DNA from: Actinomadura oligospora ATCC 43269
Lineage (GTDB): Bacteria; Actinomycetota; Actinomycetes; Streptosporangiales; Streptosporangiaceae
NCBI RefSeq assembly: GCF_000518265.1
Contig: NZ_KI912410.1
Location: 1,034,774 to 1,098,773 of the forward strand
Reading direction: 5' to 3'
DNA: 64,000 nucleotides
Program-made: the position numbers and the translations under genes
Shown: positions 58,299-64,000 of the stretch, piece after piece
How positions within the stretch are numbered: position 1 is the first letter of the stretch
Layout of the letters: each line of letters begins with the position of its first letter
Notes under the pieces: generated by a model
The model's input: the letters and a program-made list of their open reading frames with translations, nothing else
Told to the model about the DNA's origin: nothing
Database searches by the model: none

Positions 58299-59147
58299 CT
58301 ACTTCTTCTGCTCCACCGCGTCCCGGAAGGTCCGCATCAGGGCGGCGGTGTCGCTGATCGAGGATCCCGGCTTGGTCGGGACGATCGCGCCGAAGCTGCT
58401 GCTGGTCGCCCAGGCGCACTCGGTGATGGTGATCCCGGCCGAGTGGAGCTGGAAGCAGCCCGCCTTGCCGCCGTGCGACCCGGGCTCGACGTCCTCCACG
58501 GTGGTGCCGCTGGTGCTGGCGGACGACCGGATGCCCTTCATGAACGTGTCCGGGCTCCCGATCGGGCCGGTGCCGCCGAAGAAGATCACGCCGGTACTGC
58601 CGGTGAGCCCGCCGCTGCTGCCCGAGTCCTTGTAGAACGCCGAGCTGACATCGGTGACCTTGCCGTGGGTCATCGTCCGCATCTGCGTCTTGAGGTTGTC
58701 CATCTTGGTCGCGAGCTGCGACTCCATGGACGCGTCGCGGCTGCGCCCGGCCACGCTGGCGGGCGTGCTGATGGAGTACTTGTCGCCCCCGGCGCCGCTG
58801 AGCGCGACGACCGCGACCACCGCGATGATCACCAGGACGAGGCCGCCGCCGACCAGGCCGATGACGAGCCCGGCCTTGGACTTGCGCGGCGGGACCCCGG
58901 GCGGGCCGAACCCGGGCTGCGGCGGGGCGAAGCCGCCGGGCGGCTGGCCCCAGCCGGGCTGGTCCTGCTGGGCCCATCCCGGCTGGGCGGGCGGCGGGCC
59001 CTGCGGGGCGGGGGGCGCCTGCTGGCCGTATCCGGGCTGCTGGCCGTAACCTGGCTGGCCGTAGGGGTTGGGGGCCCCGCCGGGGGCGGGCGGGTAACCG
59101 CCGGGATTGCCTCCCGGCGACTGGGGCGGAGGGTTCCAGCCGCTCAC
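58299..59147 (-). CDS. Membrane-anchored protein with Pro/Gly/Gln-rich cytoplasmic tail (CAWAT family)
   Basis: This 282-residue protein has a long PGYGQQPGYGQQ-type low-complexity N-terminus (residues 1-88), then a single membrane helix (about 92-117), then an extracytoplasmic domain. That domain has SAFYKDSG...GVIFFGGTGPIGSPDTFMKG and GCFQLHSAGITITECAWATSSSFG with two cysteines that may bond. The same domain recurs in the gene at 63042-63791 (VLFVGGTASIGDPIAFL, YCAWATSDSYGFV), so the two are paralogues placed on either side of valS. Function unknown. GTG 59147 has AGGAGAG. Divergent from valS. Confidence 0.7.
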   Translation of the reverse strand: MSGWNPPPQSPGGNPGGYPPAPGGAPNPYGQPGYGQQPGYGQQAPPAPQGPPPAQPGWAQQDQPGWGQPPGGFAPPQPGFGPPGVPPRKSKAGLVIGLVGGGLVLVIIAVVAVVALSGAGGDKYSISTPASVAGRSRDASMESQLATKMDNLKTQMRTMTHGKVTDVSSAFYKDSGSSGGLTGSTGVIFFGGTGPIGSPDTFMKGIRSSASTSGTTVEDVEPGSHGGKAGCFQLHSAGITITECAWATSSSFGAIVPTKPGSSISDTAALMRTFRDAVEQKK

Positions 59148-59163
59148 GTTCTCTCCTAGATCC

Positions 59164-59195
59164 TTGATCTCTCTTGACCCCGCACGTTATACGTG
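59164..59195 (+). promoter_or_regulatory. valS promoter with CACGT-TAT-ACGTG palindrome
   Basis: TTGATC (59164-59169), an 18-base spacer and TATACG (59188-59193) form a candidate promoter. The -10 lies inside the perfect dyad CACGT-TAT-ACGTG (59183-59195). The dyad sits between divergent genes and could bind a regulator of both. Confidence 0.45.
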
Positions 59196-59220
59196 TCGGC
59201 GACCCGTAGAATCAGGGGCC

Positions 59221-61848
59221 GTGACTCAGCCCAGCAACGATCCCGGCAACGAGCGCGGCGAGAACCCGGCCGCCGACGTCGATCTGCCCACCCAGTACCA
59301 ACCGGCGAACGTCGAGGGCAGGCTCTACGAGCGCTGGGTATCGGCGGGCTACTTCACGGCGGACCCGGCCCGCAACCCCGCGGCTCCCGCCTACTCGATC
59401 GTCATCCCGCCGCCGAACGTGACCGGCTCCCTCCACATGGGCCACGCCCTGGACCATTCGATCCAGGACACGCTGGTCCGCCGCCGCCGCATGCAGGGCC
59501 ACGAGGTCGCCTGGATCCCCGGCATGGACCACGCGGGCATCGCGACCCAGAACGTGGTCGAGCGCGAGCTCGCCAAGGAGGGCCTGTCCCGGCACGACCT
59601 CGGCCGCGAGGCGTTCGTCGAGCGGGTCTGGCAGTGGAAGGGCGAGTCCGGCGGCCGGATCCTCGGCCAGATGCGCCGCCTCGGCGACTCGGTCGACTGG
59701 ACGCGCGAGGCGTTCACCATGGACGAGCCGCGCGCCCGCGCCGTCCGGACGATCTTCAAGCGGCTGTTCGACGACGGCCTGATCTACCGCGCCGAGCGCA
59801 TCATCAACTGGTGCCCGCGCTGCCTCACCGCCCTGTCCGACATCGAGGTCGAGCACTACGACCGCGAGGGCGAGCTGGTCTCGATCCGCTACTCCGACGA
59901 GATCGTCGTCGCGACCACCCGCGCCGAGACGATGCTCGGCGACACCGCCGTGGCCGTCCACCCGGACGACGAGCGGTACCGGCACCTGGTCGGGACGACC
60001 GTGGAGCTGCCGCTGACCGGCCGCCGCATCCCGGTCGTCGCCGACGAGCACGTCGACCCCGGGTTCGGCACCGGCTGCGTCAAGGTCACCCCGGCGCACG
60101 ACCCGAACGACTTCGAGATCGGCCGCCGCCACGACCTGCCGACCCTGTCGGTCATGGACGAGCGCGGCGTGATCACCGCGCACGGCCCGTTCCAGGGCAT
60201 GGACCGGTTCGAGGCGCGTCCCGCCGTCGTCGCCGCGCTGCGCGAGGACGGACGGATCGTCAAGGAGGTCCGTCCCTACGAGCACGCGGTCGGGCACTGC
60301 CAGCGCTGCTCCACGGTCGTCGAGCCGCGCGTGTCGCTGCAGTGGTTCGTCAAGGTCGAGCCGCTGGCGAAGGCCGCGGGCGACGCCGTCCGCGACGGCC
60401 GCGTCGCGATCCACCCGCCGGAGATGGCGCCCCGCTACTTCGAGTGGGTCGACAACATGCACGACTGGTGCATCAGCCGCCAGCTGTGGTGGGGGCACCG
60501 CATCCCGGTCTGGTACGGCCCGGACGGCGAGACCGTCTGCCCCGGCCCGGACGATGAGCCCCTCGCCGGCTGGACGCAGGACACCGACGTCCTCGACACC
60601 TGGTTCTCCTCGGCGCTGTGGCCGTTCTCGACGCTCGGCTGGCCCGATGCGGACGCCGCCGACCTCAAGCGGTTCTACCCGACGTCCGTGCTGGTCACGG
60701 GGTACGACATCCTGTTCTTCTGGGTCGCCCGGATGATGATGTTCGGCCTCTACGCGATGGACGGCGTCCAGCCGTTCCACACGATCGCGCTGCACGGCAT
60801 GGTCCGCGACCAGCACGGCAAGAAGATGTCGAAGTCGTTCGGCAACGTCGTCGACCCGCTCGACTGGATCGACCGGTACGGCGCGGACGCCACGCGCTTC
60901 ACGCTGCTGCGCGGCGCCAACCCCGGCGGCGACGTCCCGGTCGCCGAGGACTGGGCGCAGGGCTCGCGCAACTTCTGCAACAAGCTCTGGAACGCCACCC
61001 GGTTCGCGATGATCAACGGCGCGCACGTGCGGGGCGGGCTGCCCGCCGAGGTCTCGACCGTGGACGCCTGGATCCTGTCCCGGCTCCAGCAGGTCGTCGC
61101 CGACGTGGACGGCCACCTGGAGTCCTTCGACTTCGCCAAGGCGTGCGAGACGCTGTACCACTTCGCGTGGGACGAGGTCTGCGACTGGTACGTGGAGCTC
61201 GCGAAGGTCCAGCTGGCCGACGAGCGGGCCGGGGCGACCCAGCGGGTCCTCGGCGAGGTGCTCGACAAGCTGCTCCGCCTGCTGCACCCGGTGATCCCGT
61301 TCGTCACCGAGGAGCTGTGGACGTCCCTGACCGGCGAGGAGACGATCATCCGCGCCGCCTGGCCCGCCGCCGACCCGGCGCGCGAGGACAAGGCCGCCGA
61401 GCTCACCGTCGAGTCGCTGCAGCGGCTGGTCACCGAGGTCCGCCGGTTCCGCGCCGACCAGGGCCTGAAGCCCGGCCAGAAGGTCGCCGCCGCGCTCGAG
61501 TGGAGCGACTCGCCGCTGCGCGGCCACGAGGAGGGCGTCCGGGCGCTGCTCCGCCTCACCCCGCCCGAGGACGGCTTCTCCGCCACGGCGTCGCTGCCCG
61601 TCGAGGGTGTGGTCGTCCGGCTCGACACGGCGGGCACGATCGACGTCGCGGCCGAGCGCAAGCGGCTGGAGAAGGACCTGGCCGCCGCCCGCAAGGAGGT
61701 CGAGCAGACCTCGAAGAAGCTGGCGAACGAGGCGTTCATGGCCAAGGCCCCCGACGCCGTCGTCGCGAAGAACCGCGGCCGTCTCGCGCAGGCCGAGGCC
61801 GACATCGCGCGGCTGGAGGCCCAGCTCGCGGCCCTGCCCGCCGCCTGA
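59221..61848 (+). CDS. valS: Valyl-tRNA synthetase
   Basis: This 875-residue class-I synthetase has HMGH at 72-75 (PPPNVTGSLHMGHALDHS) and the editing CP1 domain (VATTRAETMLGDTAVAVHPDD, TPAHDPNDFEIG). KMSKS follows with its first Lys at 535, then the anticodon-binding helical domain and a C-terminal coiled-coil tRNA arm (about 812-875: ERKRLEKDLAAARKEVEQ). It charges tRNA-Val and hydrolyses mischarged threonine. GTG 59221 starts the homologous sequence; no T-box-like leader is seen in the 73 bases upstream. Confidence 0.96.
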   Translation: MTQPSNDPGNERGENPAADVDLPTQYQPANVEGRLYERWVSAGYFTADPARNPAAPAYSIVIPPPNVTGSLHMGHALDHSIQDTLVRRRRMQGHEVAWIPGMDHAGIATQNVVERELAKEGLSRHDLGREAFVERVWQWKGESGGRILGQMRRLGDSVDWTREAFTMDEPRARAVRTIFKRLFDDGLIYRAERIINWCPRCLTALSDIEVEHYDREGELVSIRYSDEIVVATTRAETMLGDTAVAVHPDDERYRHLVGTTVELPLTGRRIPVVADEHVDPGFGTGCVKVTPAHDPNDFEIGRRHDLPTLSVMDERGVITAHGPFQGMDRFEARPAVVAALREDGRIVKEVRPYEHAVGHCQRCSTVVEPRVSLQWFVKVEPLAKAAGDAVRDGRVAIHPPEMAPRYFEWVDNMHDWCISRQLWWGHRIPVWYGPDGETVCPGPDDEPLAGWTQDTDVLDTWFSSALWPFSTLGWPDADAADLKRFYPTSVLVTGYDILFFWVARMMMFGLYAMDGVQPFHTIALHGMVRDQHGKKMSKSFGNVVDPLDWIDRYGADATRFTLLRGANPGGDVPVAEDWAQGSRNFCNKLWNATRFAMINGAHVRGGLPAEVSTVDAWILSRLQQVVADVDGHLESFDFAKACETLYHFAWDEVCDWYVELAKVQLADERAGATQRVLGEVLDKLLRLLHPVIPFVTEELWTSLTGEETIIRAAWPAADPAREDKAAELTVESLQRLVTEVRRFRADQGLKPGQKVAAALEWSDSPLRGHEEGVRALLRLTPPEDGFSATASLPVEGVVVRLDTAGTIDVAAERKRLEKDLAAARKEVEQTSKKLANEAFMAKAPDAVVAKNRGRLAQAEADIARLEAQLAALPAA

Positions 61849-62025
61849 CGCACCGCTTCGGCGCTCGCCCCCGTCCCGGGTTCCGGGGCGGGGGCGACGT
61901 CGTTCCGGGAGGGGGTGGCGACGTCGTTTCGGGAACGGAATCGACCTCGGATCACTCGAAGGGGGTGGGCTTTCGTAAACTGTCGGTGTCGTCCGGGTCA
62001 GGTCCGGGTCAGTGCAGGGGGAGTG

Positions 62026-62967
62026 ATGTCCGTGCCGCCGTCGCAGTCTCCCGATCCCACGCCACTGCGTCCCAAGGCGCCGGAGACCGCCCCCGAGTTC
62101 TCGGTTCCGGCCGTTCCCCAGCCTCCTGCGGTGGACGACCCCGCGCTTCCCGTGCCTGCGGAACCCGCGCGTCCGGCGCCCGCTCCGGCTCAGCCAGGGC
62201 CTTCAGGGCCGCCCGCGGCGGTCGTGCCGTCGGTTTCGGCCGAGGTCGTGATGCCACCGTCCGCGCCGGTCGAGCCCGAGCGGCCCGCCGCGCCGCCGAA
62301 GGACGCGCCGTCCACGTCGCAGCAGCAGCCGCCGATCGTGAACGTCAACGTGCATGTCCCGCCGACGCCACCGGTGCCGCCCGCGCACCCTGCGCCGCCG
62401 AGGCCGCCGAGGCCGCCGCGTCCGCACGAGGCCCCGCCTCCGCCGCGTCCGCCCGCCGGGCTGGACAACACCGCGCACGCGCTGCACCTGATCCTGACCG
62501 TGGTGACGTGCGGGCTCTGGATCCCCGTGTGGATCGTGCACGCGGTCGTCGCGGGCAACCGGCGTCCGCCGCTGCCGCCCACGCCGCCGCAGCCCTGGCA
62601 GCAGCCGATCAGCGCCGACCAGGCCAACCGCGCGGCCGTCCAGCACATGAACGCGCGGGCGCAGCGCCGCCGGGAGGCCCGCGCGCTCGCCTCCGACAAC
62701 CCGCTGATGGCCCGCGAGCTGCGGATCGGACGCACCGACCTGGCGCCCGCGCAGCGCCCCTACGACGACGGCGGCCTGATCGACGTGAACGCCGTCCCCG
62801 CTCTGGAGCTGACCCGGTTCGGGCTGACGCCGGAGCAGGCGGAGAGGGTCGTGGAACTGCGCGAGGAGACCGGCGGGTTCAGCTCCGGCGAGGACCTCGC
62901 GGTCGTCTGCGACCTGCCGCCGCGGCTGGTGCCCGAGCTGGTGGAGTACGGGCTCTACTTGCGCTGA
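62026..62967 (+). CDS. Pro-rich membrane protein with C-terminal helix-hairpin-helix
   Basis: This 313-residue protein has a first half that is Pro/Ala-rich low complexity. A hydrophobic stretch follows at about 145-175 (ALHLILTVVTCGLWIPVWIVHAVVAGN), perhaps a hairpin in the membrane. A charged helix (AQRRREARALASDNPLMARE) leads to a C-terminal helix-hairpin-helix of the ComEA/GspK type from about 247 (GLIDVNAVPALELTRFGLTPEQAERVVELRE, GFSSGEDL). ATG 62026 has GGGGGAG. HhH of this type can bind DNA or proteins. Function is not recognised. Confidence 0.65.
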   Translation: MSVPPSQSPDPTPLRPKAPETAPEFSVPAVPQPPAVDDPALPVPAEPARPAPAPAQPGPSGPPAAVVPSVSAEVVMPPSAPVEPERPAAPPKDAPSTSQQQPPIVNVNVHVPPTPPVPPAHPAPPRPPRPPRPHEAPPPPRPPAGLDNTAHALHLILTVVTCGLWIPVWIVHAVVAGNRRPPLPPTPPQPWQQPISADQANRAAVQHMNARAQRRREARALASDNPLMARELRIGRTDLAPAQRPYDDGGLIDVNAVPALELTRFGLTPEQAERVVELREETGGFSSGEDLAVVCDLPPRLVPELVEYGLYLR

Positions 62968-63041
62968 TCTGGTCCGTTTCCCGGCGTGCCGAGGTCCCGG
63001 TGCGGATACGATCCTGCCGTCCTTCCGAGTGCAGGAGAGCG

Positions 63042-63791
63042 ATGCCCGATTCGCCGGTCCCTCCGTCCCGCTGGGGCGATTCGCCGCCCTGGTGGCTGAA
63101 TGCCGACGCGGTGGAGGCTCAGCCGCCGCCGTCGTCCGTCCCGTCCCGGGAGGGCGCGCCGCACAAGGCGGACGGTCCCCGATCCACCGCTCCGACGCCG
63201 GTGCTCGTCGAGCACGAACCCGCGTCTCGCGCGCCCGCGCGAGACGGCGGGGCACCCCGCCGCCGTCCGTGGCGGCGGATCGTGGTGGTCGGCGCGGTGG
63301 GCGGCCTCTTCGCGGTCGCCATCGCCGTGGCGGGCGGGACGCTCCTGCTGGGCGGCGACGACGGAGGTCCCGAGAAGCGGATCACGCTGCGGCCCGAGGC
63401 GGGCGGCCTGCGCCGGAACGCGTCCGACCCGGAGGCGAGCGTCGCCTACCCGTTCATCGTCGAGGCCGTGCGGCGTGGGAGCCTGTCGCGGACGCGCCAG
63501 ACGTCGGCGGTCTACTCGGGGGCCGCGAGCAACGTCCTGTTCGTCGGCGGGACGGCCTCGATCGGCGACCCGATCGCCTTCCTCGACAGGGCGAAGCCGA
63601 ACACCGTCCTGTCCTTCCAGCACGTCGGGCGGGGCGTGTGCGGGACGTTCGCCGTGCTGTCGGCGGTGCATCCGTACTGCGCCTGGGCGACGTCCGACTC
63701 GTACGGGTTCGTCGCGTCGAACCTTCCCGCGCAGAACACGACCGACCTTGCGAAGCTCGCCACGCGCCTGCGCGCCGACCTTGAGCGCTAG
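63042..63791 (+). CDS. Membrane-anchored protein, CAWAT family paralogue
   Basis: This 249-residue protein has a Pro-rich cytoplasmic tail (1-70), a membrane helix at about 80-104, and an extracytoplasmic domain. The domain carries SAVYSGAASNVLFVGGTASIGD and CGTFAVLSAVHPYCAWATSDSYGFVASN. It aligns by eye with the minus-strand protein on the other side of valS, including two cysteines and the CAWATS core. ATG 63042 has GGAGAG upstream. Function unknown. Confidence 0.7.
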   Translation: MPDSPVPPSRWGDSPPWWLNADAVEAQPPPSSVPSREGAPHKADGPRSTAPTPVLVEHEPASRAPARDGGAPRRRPWRRIVVVGAVGGLFAVAIAVAGGTLLLGGDDGGPEKRITLRPEAGGLRRNASDPEASVAYPFIVEAVRRGSLSRTRQTSAVYSGAASNVLFVGGTASIGDPIAFLDRAKPNTVLSFQHVGRGVCGTFAVLSAVHPYCAWATSDSYGFVASNLPAQNTTDLAKLATRLRADLER

Positions 63792-63815
63792 CCAGAGCGC
63801 CGGTCGACGAGCCGG

Positions 63816-64000
63816 TCAGGGGCCGTTGAAGAGCCGCTCGACGTCGGCGTCCAGGACGTCCAGGACGAGACCGGCGAAGTAGACGGTCCCCAGGGTCAGC
63901 AGGTGTGGCCCCAGGCCCGCCAGGCCGTCCATGGACAGCTCAGCGGCGTCGAGGACGTCCCAGGAGGACGGCAGCGGGCGGGAGAACCGCAGATGGGCGT
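63816..64000 (-). CDS. 3' end of an unidentified gene cut by the window edge
   Basis: On the minus strand a frame enters from the right edge and ends at TGA (63816-63818). It gives about 61 residues: RFSRPLPSSWDVLDAAELS, GLAGLGPHLLTLGTVYFAG, then VLDVLDADVERLFNGP. Codon use is strongly GC3, like real genes here. The fragment is too short to name; it converges on the CAWAT-family gene with a 24-base gap. Confidence 0.55.
   Translation of the reverse strand, partial: AHLRFSRPLPSSWDVLDAAELSMDGLAGLGPHLLTLGTVYFAGLVLDVLDADVERLFNGP

Noticed and set aside
59148..59220. T-box leader for valS
   Set aside because: Only 73 bases separate the divergent genes, and neither a T-box consensus nor a specifier stem is present.

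Overview
The window is very GC-rich (roughly 70-75%), with GTG and TTG starts, strong third-position G/C and long antisense open frames. The gene content is that of a filamentous actinobacterium: SARP/AfsR-type regulators, clpP1-clpP2-clpX behind tig, an encapsulin with a DyP peroxidase, a secreted chitinase and PucR. My best guess is an Actinomadura-like member of the Streptosporangiales/Thermomonosporaceae. That placement is an inference from style; no rRNA gene is present to test it.

Layout. 0-13 kb: a glutamine-synthetase-like enzyme (cut by the left edge) followed by a P450; an MFS transporter divergent from a LysR regulator; an Rpn-like nuclease next to degenerate debris; a leucine-rich-variant repeat protein with a cysteine cluster; then a GABA/polyamine-type catabolic set (aldehyde dehydrogenase, PucR regulator, 4-aminobutyrate aminotransferase). 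13-25 kb: a secreted nuclease, a small IPT/TIG membrane protein, and a dense group of signalling proteins. The group holds a full SARP-NB-ARC-TPR protein, a SARP-NB-ARC protein lacking TPRs and carrying a mutated P-loop, a divergent NB-ARC-TPR protein with an intact P-loop, a nitrilase-fold protein and a winged-helix protein. 25-31 kb: a cystathionine gamma-lyase-like enzyme, two back-to-back MarR regulators, the encapsulin/DyP operon, and a DUF1801 plus AhpD-like pair.

31-45 kb: a fourth NB-ARC-TPR protein with an XRE-type head, a GH3 glycosidase, tRNA-Gly and tRNA-Pro, an alcohol dehydrogenase, an HxlR/YceI divergent pair, a three-gene operon with two tandem AbiEii-like nucleotidyltransferases, a chitinase under a perfect palindrome, and a MarR/cupin pair with twin operators. 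Broken genes are frequent here and in the first 7 kb: an alanyl-tRNA synthetase editing-domain fragment, an internally deleted HAD hydrolase, a subtilase C-terminus, an Rpn/antitoxin mosaic and a secreted-protein fragment. These two stretches therefore look like accessory DNA with turnover.

45-64 kb is more conserved: a two-component system divergent from an MMPL exporter, the Tex RNA-binding protein, then tig-clpP1-clpP2-clpX with a putative ClgR box, an orphan LuxR-type response regulator, and valS flanked by two paralogous membrane-anchored proteins that share a CAWAT signature. The right edge cuts an unidentified minus-strand gene.

The best candidates for something undescribed are the divergent pair of STAND proteins at 18.8-22.7 kb with the adjoining nitrilase-fold and winged-helix genes, and the translationally coupled operon at 38.6-41.1 kb.
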